From: Stenotrophomonas sp. SAU14A_NAIMI4_5
GTDB lineage: Bacteria > Pseudomonadota > Gammaproteobacteria > Xanthomonadales > Xanthomonadaceae
NCBI RefSeq assembly: GCF_003086795.1
Contig: NZ_CP026003.1
Coordinates: forward strand, 1,818,777 to 1,882,776
Direction: 5' to 3'
DNA length: 64,000 bases
Under the pieces are notes generated by a model. That model saw only the letters and a list, made by a program, of their open reading frames with translations, ran no database searches and had not been told where the DNA came from. The stretch's first letter is position 1; every line of letters starts with the position of its first letter. A program made the position numbers and the translations under genes. Below are positions 36,608 through 46,070 of this stretch, piece after piece.

Positions 36608-38022
36608 TCCGCACGTTGGCGATGGCCATCTCCAGCCTGGTGCTGGCCGGGTGTGTCAGCGTCGGCCCCAACTACACGGCCCCGGCGCAGGAGCCGGTGG
36701 TCCTGCAGGGCGCACAGCAGGCGGTGTACAGCACCGCTTCGCCGGTGGCCAGCTGGTGGGCGCAGTTCGATGATCCGGTGCTGGAAGAACTGGTGCACGG
36801 CGCACTGTCGGACAACCTGGACCTGCGCGTGGCCGTGGCCCGCGTCAGCCAGGCCCGTGCGGTGTTCGTCGAGAGCCGCTTCGACCAGGCCCCGCACATC
36901 ACCGCTGACGGCAGCTACGACCGCCGCAAGCAACCCGATCCGCAGCTGGGTGGGCAGCGGGTGTTCAGTGAAAGCTACCAGCTCGGCTTCGATGCGGGCT
37001 GGGAGCTGGATCTGTTCGGCCGCAAGCGCCGTGCTGCAGAGGCCGCACGCGCCGACCTCGGTGCCGAGCAGGCCAACCTGGCCGATGCGCAGGTGCTGGT
37101 CGCCGCCGAAGTGGCGCGCAACTACTTCGAGCTGCGTGGCACGCAGAAGCGCATCGCGGTGGCCCAGCACACGCTGGAAAACCTGCGCGATACGCAGAAG
37201 CTGACCGAGGCGCGCTGGGAACTGGGTGCCGGCAGCGAACTGGATGTGCAGAGCAGCCGCGCCCGCCTGAAGGCGATCGAGGCCGACATCCCGCTGCTGG
37301 AAGTGTCCGAGGCGCAGTCGCGCAACCGCCTGGCGGTGCTGCTGGGCCAGCGCCCGGAAGTGCTGACCGCGATGCTGGCGCCGCAGGACGTGCCGGCGTT
37401 TGCCAAGGCACTGCCGCTGGGTGACACCCGCGAACTGCTGCGCCAGCGTGCCGACGTGCGCGTGGCCGAGCGTCGCCTCGCCGCCGCCACCGCGCGTGTC
37501 GGCGTGGCCACGGCCGACCTGTTCCCGCGGCTGTCGCTGTCCGGTTTCGTCGGCTTCCTCGGCGGCGATGCCAGCGGCCTGGTCAACGGCAACAACAAGG
37601 CCTGGTCGCTGACCCCGTCGCTGAGCTGGGCGGCGTTCGACTTCGGCACCGTGCGTGCACGCCTGCGTGCCAGCAAGGCCGAGGCCGAAGGCGTGGCCGC
37701 GCAGTACGAACAGGCCGTGCTGCTGGCGCTGGAAGACACCGAGAACGCGCTGACCCGCTACTCCAAGCAGCAGGCGCGGCTGGCCATCGTGGTCGAGCAG
37801 GCGCAGGCGGCGCGGCGTGCCGAATCGCTGGCGCAGATCCGCTTCCGCGAGGGTTCGGAGGACTTCCTGACCCTGCTGGATGCGCAGCGCACGCAGCTGG
37901 CCGCCGACGATGCATTGGCCGCAGCCGAGGCCGAGGTCAATGTGAGTGTGGTCGGTGTCTACAAGGCACTGGGCGGCTGGGGGCAGTCGCCGCAGGCGCC
38001 GAGCGTGGCGCAGGTGCAGTAA
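36601..38022 (+). CDS. smeX: outer membrane efflux channel lipoprotein
   Basis: 473 residues. The signal ends in lipobox LAGC (Cys18), then VSVGPNYTAP, the typical NodT/OprM start. Two repeated TolC halves: W(W)AQFDDPVLEELV, RVSQARAVFVES, AGWELDLFGRKRR, LTEARWELGAGSELDVQ; then RADVRVAERRLAAATARVGVA and LRFREGSEDFLTLLDAQRT-like sequence. It forms the trimeric outer membrane duct for SmeVW. The ATG overlaps the smeU2 stop, indicating coupling, and an intrinsic terminator follows 22 bases after the stop. Confidence 0.95.
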   Translation: MVIRTLAMAISSLVLAGCVSVGPNYTAPAQEPVVLQGAQQAVYSTASPVASWWAQFDDPVLEELVHGALSDNLDLRVAVARVSQARAVFVESRFDQAPHITADGSYDRRKQPDPQLGGQRVFSESYQLGFDAGWELDLFGRKRRAAEAARADLGAEQANLADAQVLVAAEVARNYFELRGTQKRIAVAQHTLENLRDTQKLTEARWELGAGSELDVQSSRARLKAIEADIPLLEVSEAQSRNRLAVLLGQRPEVLTAMLAPQDVPAFAKALPLGDTRELLRQRADVRVAERRLAAATARVGVATADLFPRLSLSGFVGFLGGDASGLVNGNNKAWSLTPSLSWAAFDFGTVRARLRASKAEAEGVAAQYEQAVLLALEDTENALTRYSKQQARLAIVVEQAQAARRAESLAQIRFREGSEDFLTLLDAQRTQLAADDALAAAEAEVNVSVVGVYKALGGWGQSPQAPSVAQVQ

Positions 38023-38044
38023 CCGCAGGGTTGCGGTACCCACG

Positions 38045-38077
38045 AAGGGACGGATGCGCAGGCATCCGTCCCTTTGT
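38045..38077 (+). terminator. intrinsic terminator of the sme operon
   Basis: AAGGGACGGATG-CGCAGG-CATCCGTCCCTTT followed by GTTGT; a 12-bp stem with a short T-rich tail. Confidence 0.85.
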
Positions 38078-38172
38078 TGTATCTGGCCCGCTGCCGTCAT
38101 GACGCTTCTGACTCTGCCGAAGCGCTGGCCCGCCGTAGTAACTAATAGGGCAGGTTCCAAGGAGCGGCGGCA

Positions 38173-38436
38173 ATGAGTGACGACAAGCAATCGACGCAGC
38201 GGGTGCTGTTCGGCGATCCCGGCCTGCCTGGCGCAGGCCTGTCCGTAGTGGTGGTGGCGCTGCTGGTGCTGGCCGCGTTGGCAGTGGCCATCGGCTTCCT
38301 GCGCCTGCCCGATGTGATGCTCGGGCCAGGCCTGGTCGGCATCGGCCTGTTTCTGGCCATCGCCGCACGCATCTGCCAGGCGCGCGACCAGCATCAGGCG
38401 CTGTATCGCCTGCTGGGAAGGCGGCCACCGCCGTAG
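38173..38436 (+). CDS. small two-helix membrane protein
   Basis: 87 residues. The charged N-terminus (MSDDKQSTQR) is followed by two predicted membrane helices, LSVVVVALLVLAALAVAIGFL (starting near residue 26) and MLGPGLVGIGLFLAIAARI, with a basic C-terminus (RLLGRRPPP). GGAGCGGCA precedes the ATG. No family recognised. It is convergent with the EEP hydrolase gene. Confidence 0.75.
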   Translation: MSDDKQSTQRVLFGDPGLPGAGLSVVVVALLVLAALAVAIGFLRLPDVMLGPGLVGIGLFLAIAARICQARDQHQALYRLLGRRPPP

Positions 38437-38452
38437 CGATGGCCGCACGTGC

Positions 38453-39310
38453 TCAGGGCTTCGGCCAGTCCAGTTCGACCACCAGCGGGAAGTGGTCCGA
38501 CGGCAGCACGCCGCCGATGCGACGGTCGTCGGTGGTGAAGCTGCGTGCATGGAAGCCACGCACCAGCACCCAGTCCAGCTGCACGGTGGCCTTGCCGGTG
38601 AAATCGTGGAAGGTCTCGCGCGGGCCCTTCGGCGCCTTCACCTGGGTGCGGGTGTCCTGCAGCACGCGGGTGAACGCCTTGTAGGTCTCGCTGCCTGGCT
38701 CGGTGTTGAAATCACCGGTCAGCACCACTGGCAAGTCGGCGGGAAGCGTCTGCAGGCGCTTGGCGATCAGCTCGGCACCCTTGATCCGGCGCGGCTCGTC
38801 CTCGTCGCGGTAGGGCAGATGGGTGTCCATGAAGTAGAAGCGACGGCCATCGTCCAGGCGGCGGAACAGTGCCCAGGTGACCATGCGCGGGTACAGGTTG
38901 CCCCAGGTGATGCTGCCCGGCACGTCCGGCGTATCGGACAGCCAGAAGTTGCCCGACTCCTCGATGGCCAGCACCTTGGTGTCGTAGAACACGCCCATGT
39001 GTTCGTCGCCGTCGCCACCGCGGCGGCCTTCGCCGAACCAGCGGTAGCCGGGCAGGTGGGCGGCCAGGTAGGTGGCCTGTTCCTGCACCAGTTCCTGGGT
39101 GCCGACCACGGCCGGGTGCGCATCGAGGATGACCTTGACCATCACGTCGCGACGGTCGTCCCAGCGCTTGCCGGGTTCGGTATCGGCCGGGGTGCGTACG
39201 TTGAAGGACATCACCTTCAGCGGAGCGGGCGGTTGGGCTGCCCAGGCAGCGGCAGGCAGAGCAAGAGCCAGCAGCGCGCACAGTGCGGGCCGGCGAAGAC
39301 GCGACAACAT
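38453..39310 (-). CDS. exported endonuclease/exonuclease/phosphatase-family hydrolase
   Basis: 285 residues from ATG 39310 (MLSRLRRPA); longer starts precede the signal peptide. Signal sequence ALLALALPAAAWAA. EEP-fold motifs: LKVMSFNVRTP with the catalytic Asn, VVGTQELVQEQ (Glu metal ligand), YFMDTHLPYRDED, VVLTGDFNTEPGS (Asp/Asn) and the final LPSDHFPLVVEL (Asp-His). The family includes nucleases, sphingomyelinases and inositol phosphatases. The exported form without a nuclease-specific loop suggests a periplasmic or secreted phosphodiesterase; substrate unknown. Confidence 0.9.
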   Translation of the reverse strand: MLSRLRRPALCALLALALPAAAWAAQPPAPLKVMSFNVRTPADTEPGKRWDDRRDVMVKVILDAHPAVVGTQELVQEQATYLAAHLPGYRWFGEGRRGGDGDEHMGVFYDTKVLAIEESGNFWLSDTPDVPGSITWGNLYPRMVTWALFRRLDDGRRFYFMDTHLPYRDEDEPRRIKGAELIAKRLQTLPADLPVVLTGDFNTEPGSETYKAFTRVLQDTRTQVKAPKGPRETFHDFTGKATVQLDWVLVRGFHARSFTTDDRRIGGVLPSDHFPLVVELDWPKP

Positions 39311-39439
39311 CGTGGAATCCCTCCATCCCATGAAAACGGTTTCACGGAGCATGCCATGGAACGGGAGGAGGAGGTGTGCCGGGATGGGCGGCTGGATCGA
39401 GGCCGGGCGGCTGGAACCGCCCGGCGGACTGCACAGTGG

Positions 39440-39679
39440 TCAGTTGGCCGGGATGTACCAGGTGCCGTTCTGGTCGATCCAATACTCCGAAGTCGTGATC
39501 GAGCCATCGGGCCACGTGTGGGTGACCGTGCAGTGCTGATGCACCGTTCTGTTGTCGATCCTGACCGGTACGCACTGGGTGGTCGACGATCCCGGCAGGC
39601 CAGCGGCGGAAACCCCTGCCGGGGAAAGGGCTGCTGCGGCCAACATCAGTGCGGCCAGCGAAGCCAGTTGCAGTTTCAT
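39440..39679 (-). CDS. small exported protein, unknown
   Basis: 79 residues from ATG 39679. The signal peptide LASLAALMLAAAALSPAGVSA is followed by a short mature domain of about 54 residues with two cysteines (QCVPVRI and HQHCTVTH), probably one disulfide, and a strand-rich tail (WPDGSITTSEYWIDQNGTWYIP). No family recognised. A long minus-strand frame continues past it into the receptor gene, but that continuation is a shadow. Confidence 0.72.
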   Translation of the reverse strand: MKLQLASLAALMLAAAALSPAGVSAAGLPGSSTTQCVPVRIDNRTVHQHCTVTHTWPDGSITTSEYWIDQNGTWYIPAN

Positions 39680-39856
39680 AAGCGTCATCCTTGCTTTCTG
39701 CAATCGCGCACATGCGCCTCTGCGATGTAGCACGGCGCCCGCTGGATGGGTAGTCGCAGAGCAGCATGGATTTGACGCATTTCGACACGTCGGGAAAGAT
39801 ACGCCCCTGTTCCGGGCCAGCCATATCGCCACGCCCTCCCCCCAAGAGGAGTTCAC

Positions 39857-41965
39857 GTGCTGAGATATTCGCGGCTGACGGTCGCCATTTCGTTGCTGGT
39901 CTGTGCCCACGCCCACGCCGAGCAGGCCCCGCCCGAGGCGCAGACGCTGGACAAGGTCATCGTGACCGCCTCGCGTACCGGGCAGGACGCCGCCACCGCG
40001 CCGCAGACGGTGGTCATCATCGGCAAGGAACAGATCGAGCAGCAGCTGCGCCTCAGCAGCAATTCGTCCGATGTGCTGTCCAGCCTGCTGCCGTCGTACA
40101 CGCCCAGCCGCGGCAAGATGAACGGTAGCGGCGAGACCCTGCGCGGGCGCACGCCGCTGATCCTGGTCGATGGCATTCCGCAGTCGAACCCGCTGCGACC
40201 CACCGGTCGCGAAGCGCATACGATCGATTACGCGCTGGTCGAGCGCATCGAAGTCATCCAGGGCGCCAACGCCATGAACGGCCTGGGCGCCACCGGCGGC
40301 ACCATCAACCTCATCACCCGGCGCCCGGAACCGGGTGCGGTCAACCAGCACGTGGGCGTGCAGACCACGCTGCCGACGTCCGAGGTGCGCGGTGAAACCA
40401 CCGGCTATCGCGCCGATTACCGCATCAGCGGCAGCAAGGGCAAGTGGGATTACCTGCTCGGCGCCGGTTATGAAGACCAGGGCCTGTGGGTGGACGGCGA
40501 GGGCACGCCGATCGGCGTGGACGTCACCCAGGGCGACCTGATGTCGACCCGTGCCTATGACCTGCACGCCAAGCTGGGCTACTGGATCGACGACAACCAG
40601 GAGCTGCAGTTCAGCAGCAACCGCTACCGTATCAAGTCCAAGGCCGAGTACGTGCCGGTGGCCGGCAACCGCGATCTGGGCATCGCCACGACGTCGGTGC
40701 GCGGCACGCCGCCGGGCACGCCGGCCTGGAACGATGCCTGGACCACAGGCCTCAGCTACACCCACCACGACCTGGCGGGCATGGAGCTGAAGGCGATGGT
40801 GTTCAACCAGGAATTTGAAGGCCTGTTCGGTGCGGACAACTCGTCCACCTTCCAGGACCCGCTGATCGCACCGGTCGGGACGTTGTATGACCAGTCGCGC
40901 TCGACCGCCTCGAAGTGGGGCTCCAAGACGAGCCTTGGTCGCGATGACCTGCTCGGCGGCGACCTGAAGATCACTGCCGGCGTGGACACGCTGCGCGACA
41001 GTGGCAAGCAGGATCTGTACGGCACCGGCCGCACCTACGTGCCCGATTCGCGCTACAGCAGCGTGGCCGGCTTCGTGCAGGCCGACTACAGACTGCTGCC
41101 GCAGCTGACCGTGCAGGGCGGCTGGCGCCGCGAAGAGGCCGACCTGCGCATCGACAGCTACACCACGCTGTACCGCTACAACCGCGTGGCGGTGCAGGGC
41201 GGCAAGCTGAAGTTCCAGCAGAACCTGCGCAACATCGGCCTGGTGTACGCGCCGACCGAGCGCTTCAACACCTTCGCCAGCTATTCCGAAGGGTTCGGCA
41301 TGCCCGACGTCGGCCGCGTGCTGCGCTCGATCAACACGCCGGGTACCAACGTGGAATCGCTGCGTTCGCTGCAGCCGCTGCTGACCCGCAACAGCGAGAT
41401 CGGCGTGCGCTACCGCTCGCCGTCGTGGGAAGCCGAGGCCAGTGCGTTCCAGTCTCGCTCCGAGTACGGCACGCGCGTCATCGCAGTCGACGGCGCGTTC
41501 CAGCTCGCCCGCGAAAAGACCGCCATCGAAGGCCTGGATGCAAGCGTGCGTTACCGCCTGAACGATGCGCACCGCCTGGGCCTGTCCTACGCCTGGACCC
41601 GTGGCCGCTATGACAGCAACGCCGATGGCCGGCTCGATGCGCGCCTGGATGGCCTGAACATCGCACCGAACCGCGTCATCGCCACGTGGTCGGCGCAGTG
41701 GACGCCGGAGCTGTCCACCTTCGTGCAGGGGCAGTACGCCTTCAGCCGCAACTTCGACGAAGCCGCCAAGGAATTCAGCGGCTACGCGCTGTTCGATCTG
41801 GGCGTGGACTACCGGCTTGCCAAGGGCAAGGTGAACCTGGGCATCGCCAACCTGTTCGACCGGCAGTACATCACCTATTACTCGCAGAGCGCGCTGATCG
41901 AACCAGCGCGGTACTTCGCCGGGCGTGGGCGGACGGTGACGCTGGGTTACAGCCTGGATTTCTGA
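39857..41965 (+). CDS. TonB-dependent siderophore-type receptor
   Basis: 702 residues from GTG 39857, with AAGAGGAG 6 bases upstream. The signal peptide ends at CAHAHA. A TonB-box-like segment and plug follow: LDKVIVTASRTGQDAATAPQTV, LVDGIPQSN, VERIEVIQGANAMNGLGATGG and TINLITRRP. The barrel ends with ARYFAGRGRTVTLGYSLDF, terminal Phe. The plug resembles FepA/IutA-type ferric-siderophore receptors. No clear Fur box was found upstream, so iron regulation is unproven. It is monocistronic and convergent with the lipase-like gene. Confidence 0.92.
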   Translation: MLRYSRLTVAISLLVCAHAHAEQAPPEAQTLDKVIVTASRTGQDAATAPQTVVIIGKEQIEQQLRLSSNSSDVLSSLLPSYTPSRGKMNGSGETLRGRTPLILVDGIPQSNPLRPTGREAHTIDYALVERIEVIQGANAMNGLGATGGTINLITRRPEPGAVNQHVGVQTTLPTSEVRGETTGYRADYRISGSKGKWDYLLGAGYEDQGLWVDGEGTPIGVDVTQGDLMSTRAYDLHAKLGYWIDDNQELQFSSNRYRIKSKAEYVPVAGNRDLGIATTSVRGTPPGTPAWNDAWTTGLSYTHHDLAGMELKAMVFNQEFEGLFGADNSSTFQDPLIAPVGTLYDQSRSTASKWGSKTSLGRDDLLGGDLKITAGVDTLRDSGKQDLYGTGRTYVPDSRYSSVAGFVQADYRLLPQLTVQGGWRREEADLRIDSYTTLYRYNRVAVQGGKLKFQQNLRNIGLVYAPTERFNTFASYSEGFGMPDVGRVLRSINTPGTNVESLRSLQPLLTRNSEIGVRYRSPSWEAEASAFQSRSEYGTRVIAVDGAFQLAREKTAIEGLDASVRYRLNDAHRLGLSYAWTRGRYDSNADGRLDARLDGLNIAPNRVIATWSAQWTPELSTFVQGQYAFSRNFDEAAKEFSGYALFDLGVDYRLAKGKVNLGIANLFDRQYITYYSQSALIEPARYFAGRGRTVTLGYSLDF

Positions 41966-41985
41966 GGCACGCCGCGCGGGCAGGA

Positions 41986-43995
41986 TTACTTCTGCCCGCC
42001 ATCATGCGCCTGCATGTCCTCATGCAGGATGCGCCGCAGTTCGACGATCGCCGGCGTGGCTTCCTGCACGCTGTGCCCGGACACGATCACCTTTTCCGAC
42101 ACCGCGTTGGGCAGGTGCGAGCTCCAGTACGGCACCAGCCCGTCGTTGGTCTTTTCCAGCGGGCCGTCGGCGCTGGCGCGCGCGATGATCGAGTGGTAGC
42201 GCACGCGCGGTGACATCGGCAGGTCGGCCACCGCCTTCACGAACGGATCGTCCTTGTCCAGGTTCTGGATGCTGTTCATCTGGTAGCCGTGCTTGCCATC
42301 GTCACGGTCGACGTGGCCGTCGTTGGCGGCGCTGGCCACGTCTTCCAGCACGGTCAGCGGCAGCCGCACCAGGCGGCCGATCCAGCGCCCCACGCGGGTG
42401 CCGGCCACGTCGGTACCGCGGTGCGGTGTGGCGATGAACACCACCCGCGAGATTTCCGGTTCGGGCTGGAAGGTCAGCAGCGGCGGGCCCTTGGTGCGCA
42501 GCAGTTCGCGCTGTGCCGGGCTCAGCTGTGTGGTCGCCAGCAGCGTGTCCACCAGATGGTCGCCGGACGAGGACACCATCAGCCGCGAGATCACCCCGCC
42601 CATGCTGTGCCCGACCACGACCATGTCATGCGAGGCCACCGCCTTGCCGCTGGGATCGTAGTGCTGCATCACGTCTTCGAGCGTGTGCCGGATCGCATCG
42701 TGGCTGAGGGCGATCGGCATGTTGGTCGGGTAGTAGAACTGCCAGACCTGGAAATCGCGCCGGATCTCATCGTCGCGCATCAGCTCGTTGGCCACGTTCA
42801 CCCAGGCCTCGGGGCTGCTGGCCAGGCCATGGATCATCAGCAGCACGCGGCGGTCCGGATCGTAGGGCTGCATCATGAACAGATGCGGCCGGTCGATGCC
42901 GCCCTTGCCGCCGAACAGCGAGCGCAGCGACTGCCGGCTGAAGTTGGAGCGGGCCAGCCACAGCGCGTAACCGGCGGTGAAGTTGGCTGCCAGCGGCACC
43001 TGCTCGCCATGCAGCTGCACCTGCGCGATCTGGTACGGATCGTGGATCTCCAGCTCCGGCTCGTCGTCGTGCAGCATCTCCCACAGGTTGGCGCCGGAAA
43101 AACGCAGCAGCACCGTCATCGAGGGCGAGGGCATCTCGCTCCAGCTGCGCTCGGGTGGCGCGGCCTGCGTCCCGGGTTGGTCGGCGTTGGCGGCAGCGGC
43201 CAGGCCGGTCGTGGCCGGGTCGGCCATCACCGCCACCAGTTCGGCGCCGAAGCCATCGCGGCGGTGCACGCTGCGCAGGGTGCCGGTGAAGGACATCGAG
43301 GCGGCCGCCACCAGTTCGATCGGCTCGCGCGTATCCTGCGCGGCACCTTCATCGGGCGGCGCCAGCACGAAGGTCCAGCGGCCCAGCCGCAGGCGGCTCC
43401 TGTCGTTGCCCGCCTGGTGGCTGGAATACGCATCGAACAACATCACCGCGGCTTCCTGCACGGCCAGGTTGTAGTAGTCGCGCACCTGGGTCTGGCGGTC
43501 TTCAAAACCGCGCTGGTTGGCGGTGCGCTCGGTGAAAAACAGATACGCATAGGCCTGCCGCGCGACGTGCATCCACGCATCCAGTCGCGGCTGGAAGCCG
43601 GCGTCGGCCACCCGCATCGCCGGCGTGGTTTCGCGCTTGGCCTTGGGCACGGGCAGGGCCATGGCCTGCTGCAGCCACAGTTCGGCCAGCGCCGAGCGCT
43701 TGTCCTCCTCGCGCACCACGATGCTCGCTTCCATCGCCTCGATGCACGACGGGCCGGGCTTGGCGCAGGCGGTTTCATCCAGGCCGGCCACCCGCAGCGT
43801 TTCGGTGGTCGCCGCGCTCAGCCTGCCGCTGGTGAGGATGTCGCCGCGCTTCAGCGCGATGTACTGGCCCGGGGTGACCGAGGCCACCTGCACCGAGGGG
43901 CCGAACTGGCGCAGCGTGGCGCAGCCGCTCAGCAGGAGCAGCATGGTGATGATGAGGGTCGTGTGGCGGATGACGCCGAAGCCCGTGGTTGCCAT
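41986..43995 (-). CDS. large lipase-like alpha/beta-hydrolase lipoprotein
   Basis: 669 residues. The signal ends in the lipobox LSGC (Cys25). The first ~330 residues are a domain I do not recognise. The C-terminal ~300 residues are an alpha/beta hydrolase: oxyanion region LMIHGLASSPEAW, nucleophile GHSMGGVISRL, IATPHRGTDVAG, a candidate Asp in NDGLVPYWSS, and the His in VIVSGHSVQE. It is probably an outer-membrane-anchored esterase or lipase facing the periplasm or surface. An alternative start 17 codons downstream would shorten the signal peptide. Confidence 0.88.
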   Translation of the reverse strand: MATTGFGVIRHTTLIITMLLLLSGCATLRQFGPSVQVASVTPGQYIALKRGDILTSGRLSAATTETLRVAGLDETACAKPGPSCIEAMEASIVVREEDKRSALAELWLQQAMALPVPKAKRETTPAMRVADAGFQPRLDAWMHVARQAYAYLFFTERTANQRGFEDRQTQVRDYYNLAVQEAAVMLFDAYSSHQAGNDRSRLRLGRWTFVLAPPDEGAAQDTREPIELVAAASMSFTGTLRSVHRRDGFGAELVAVMADPATTGLAAAANADQPGTQAAPPERSWSEMPSPSMTVLLRFSGANLWEMLHDDEPELEIHDPYQIAQVQLHGEQVPLAANFTAGYALWLARSNFSRQSLRSLFGGKGGIDRPHLFMMQPYDPDRRVLLMIHGLASSPEAWVNVANELMRDDEIRRDFQVWQFYYPTNMPIALSHDAIRHTLEDVMQHYDPSGKAVASHDMVVVGHSMGGVISRLMVSSSGDHLVDTLLATTQLSPAQRELLRTKGPPLLTFQPEPEISRVVFIATPHRGTDVAGTRVGRWIGRLVRLPLTVLEDVASAANDGHVDRDDGKHGYQMNSIQNLDKDDPFVKAVADLPMSPRVRYHSIIARASADGPLEKTNDGLVPYWSSHLPNAVSEKVIVSGHSVQEATPAIVELRRILHEDMQAHDGGQK

Positions 43996-44110
43996 GCGAT
44001 CCTCCAGCGCGGTGGCGCCACTCTAGCGGCCGGGGTGTCAACGCGGAAGCACGTGGCTAAACGCGCGCTGGACGGACTGTGGCACCATCGCTGGCAGGGC
44101 ATTTCAGGGA

Positions 44111-44572
44111 ATGACGATGCACCTGCTGGAAACGCGGATTCCGCCGCCGCTGGTGATGCTGCTGTGCGGGGTGCTGGGCGATGCGCTGGCCCGGGCCTGG
44201 CCGTGGCCCGCTCTGCCGGTGCCGGGCTGGATGGCGCTGCTGGTGATGCTGCTGGGCCTGGCCCTGAACCTGCTGCCCAAGCTGGCTTTCCGCCGCGCAC
44301 GGACGACGGTCAATCCGCTGCGCCCGGCCGCCGCCACGGCGCTGGTGACCGGCGGCATCTACCGCCACACGCGCAACCCGATGTACCTGGGGCAGGCGCT
44401 GGTGCTGCTGGGCGGAATGCTGTGGCTGGGCAGTGCCGCAGCCCTGCTGGTGGTGCCGCTGTTTGTCGGCTGGATCACCCGCTTCCAGATCCTGCCGGAG
44501 GAGCGGGTACTGTCTGCCCGGTTCGGCGCCGACTATGCCGCCTTCCGGCGCGACGTGCGGCGCTGGCTGTAG
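44111..44572 (+). CDS. isoprenylcysteine carboxyl methyltransferase-family membrane protein
   Basis: 153 residues with four to five hydrophobic helices. ICMT/phospholipid methyltransferase motifs: GGIYRHTRNPMYLGQAL, then the C-terminal QILPEERVLSARFGADYAAF and the ending RRDVRRW. Such enzymes use SAM to methylate lipophilic substrates in the membrane; bacterial substrates are mostly unknown. ATG 44111 or 44117 may be the start. The stop TAG is again within a GTAG followed by a GCAGGGCGCCTGC palindrome. Confidence 0.87.
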   Translation: MTMHLLETRIPPPLVMLLCGVLGDALARAWPWPALPVPGWMALLVMLLGLALNLLPKLAFRRARTTVNPLRPAAATALVTGGIYRHTRNPMYLGQALVLLGGMLWLGSAAALLVVPLFVGWITRFQILPEERVLSARFGADYAAFRRDVRRWL

Positions 44573-44588
44573 GGCAGGGCGCCTGCGC

Positions 44589-45059
44589 TCAGCCGGCGAT
44601 CTGGCAGGTCACCGACGCCGAGTAACCCTCGTAATCATCGGCGGCGCCGACATGCAGGGTGTGCTTTGCGTCCACCTTGCGGATGTACGAGGGCGCTTCG
44701 GTCTCCGCGTCTTCATTGACCGTGGTGACCGACAGCTGGCGGCCCACCTGCGGGGCAGCCACGTCCTTCAGATAGACATGCAGGCTCTTGCTGCCGCCCG
44801 GGGCGATGTCGACGCTGGCGCTGTCCACGCTGCCGCCGAACAGGGCGACCTTGCCGCCTTGGACCTCGAACACGCCGCCCCGCAGGTGCGTCAGGCCGGC
44901 AGACTGCAGCGCTTTTTCAGCCTGGGCCTCGGTGAAGTCCGAGCCGGCCTTGCAGGCCAGCAGGGTTTCCAGGGCGGCAGTGCCCTTGCCCGTCGGCGCT
45001 GCGGCGAGGGCGGTGCTGGTGGCCAGGGCGAGGAGCAGGGCGGTGATCTGGCGTTTCAT
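44589..45059 (-). CDS. exported protein, unknown
   Basis: 156 residues from ATG 45059 (MKRQITALLLALATSTALAA), chosen because the signal peptide starts there and GAAGGACC precedes it; a start six codons upstream is possible. Mature protein: one cysteine near the N-terminus (LLACKAGSDF) and one near the end (ASVTCQIAG), consistent with a disulfide. In between are strands such as GGVFEVQGGKVALFGGSVDSA. Not recognised; probably periplasmic. Confidence 0.8.
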   Translation of the reverse strand: MKRQITALLLALATSTALAAAPTGKGTAALETLLACKAGSDFTEAQAEKALQSAGLTHLRGGVFEVQGGKVALFGGSVDSASVDIAPGGSKSLHVYLKDVAAPQVGRQLSVTTVNEDAETEAPSYIRKVDAKHTLHVGAADDYEGYSASVTCQIAG

Positions 45060-45148
45060 GGCAGGTCCTTCTGGCATGGGGGTCGTGGTCGGGCACGGAT
45101 CGAGTGTGGGTCAGCCCGCAGGCGATTGCACGGGCCGAAGCGCGGAAC

Positions 45149-45523
45149 TCAGACCATGCGCACGCCGGCGGCGTCGGTATCCACGGTGATGATCTCGATC
45201 AGCGCCCACAGACCAGTGATGAGCAGGCCGATGAACAGCCAGCCCAGCAGCAGGGTGATCACCAGCTGGGCCACGGCACGGCCGTGGTAGCCGGCGTAGA
45301 AGTTGTGGATGCCCAGGCCGCCGAGGAACAGGCCCAGCAGGACGTAGGCGACGCGGGCACGCGCGACCGGCTGCGGTTGTGCGTAAGGGGCGGCGTACAC
45401 CGGTGCCGCATGCAGCGGCGGCGGGGTCGGGCGGGTGGCGCCGATCGGGGCGCCGCAGCCGACGCAACTGGCGGCCTTGTCACTGACTTCGCGGCCACAC
45501 TCCATGCAACTCACCAACGCCAT
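45149..45523 (-). CDS. zinc-ribbon TM2-domain membrane protein
   Basis: 124 residues. The N-terminal zinc ribbon has two CxxC pairs (SCMECGREV and SCVGCGAP). A Pro/Ala-rich linker follows. The C-terminal TM2 domain has VAYVLLGLFLGGLGIHNFYAGYH, the defining turn, and a second helix QLVITLLLGWLFIGLLITGLWALIEI. Function unknown; TM2 proteins are widespread small inner-membrane proteins. Confidence 0.9.
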   Translation of the reverse strand: MALVSCMECGREVSDKAASCVGCGAPIGATRPTPPPLHAAPVYAAPYAQPQPVARARVAYVLLGLFLGGLGIHNFYAGYHGRAVAQLVITLLLGWLFIGLLITGLWALIEIITVDTDAAGVRMV

Positions 45524-45614
45524 CGTTCTGTTCCCTGTGCTGGGCGGGGGATCCGCCGGTCCAAAGCGACATTATCGGGGGTATCGGGCGAAATGCGGCC
45601 GTAGAACAGGCAAC

Positions 45615-45654
45615 AAAAAAGCCGGACCCCAATCGACGGGATTGTCCGGCTTTT
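45615..45654 (-). terminator. intrinsic terminator of ssrA
   Basis: On the minus strand AAAAGCCGGAC and GTCCGGCTTTT form an 11-bp stem, followed by TTTG. It begins 24 bases after the tmRNA CCA end. Confidence 0.88.
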
Positions 45655-45677
45655 CGTGCCCCGAAGGGCGGTACAGA

Positions 45678-46070
45678 TGGTGGAGGTGGGCGGAATTGAA
45701 CCGCCGTCCGAAGGCACTCCGTCCCCAGCACTACATGCTTAGCTCACCGTTGAATCTCATCCCCGAGCAGCACGGTGTGCAAAGCGCACCCGGGAACCAG
45801 CCTGTTTTGTTCTAGTGCCGGACTGACAGGCAGCCGCCCAGCGCGATTCCATGATAATGACTCTACGCTGCGAGCATGGACACAAGCAGTTTCGAGGCTC
45901 CGCCTAAGTCGGCAGAAGGTCACGCACCGCAGTTTTTAGGCTGCGAGAGCGACCGGAGCGTAGTTGTCGTCGTTGGCAACTAGAGTTTTGCAGCTGGATT
46001 TACGAGGACAGCTACCCCCTCGGCATGCGCCAGGCGACTTCACAACCCCCGTCGAAACCAATGCACCCCC
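45678..46070 (-). ncRNA. ssrA: transfer-messenger RNA
   Basis: The 3' end (45678) encodes CCA and follows the T-arm GGUUCAAUUCCGCCCACCUCCA. The 5' end GGGGGUG (46070-46064) pairs with CACCUCC as acceptor stem, and GUUUCGACG follows as in all tmRNAs. The tag reading frame is 45977-45936: it gives ANDDNYAPVALAA then TAA, matching the ANDxNYAxxALAA proteobacterial consensus. tmRNA with SmpB rescues stalled ribosomes and marks peptides for degradation. smpB lies about 900 bases away, with one unrelated gene between. Any reading frames across this region are spurious. Confidence 0.97.

Noticed and set aside
39680..39856. Fur box upstream of the siderophore-type receptor
   Set aside because: No stretch resembles GATAATGATAATCATTATC closely enough to call.
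42289..44625. Long plus-strand open frame opposite the lipase-like gene
   Set aside because: Antisense shadow. The minus strand has a lipobox, GHSMGG and catalytic residues; the plus frame is low-complexity His/Gly/Arg.
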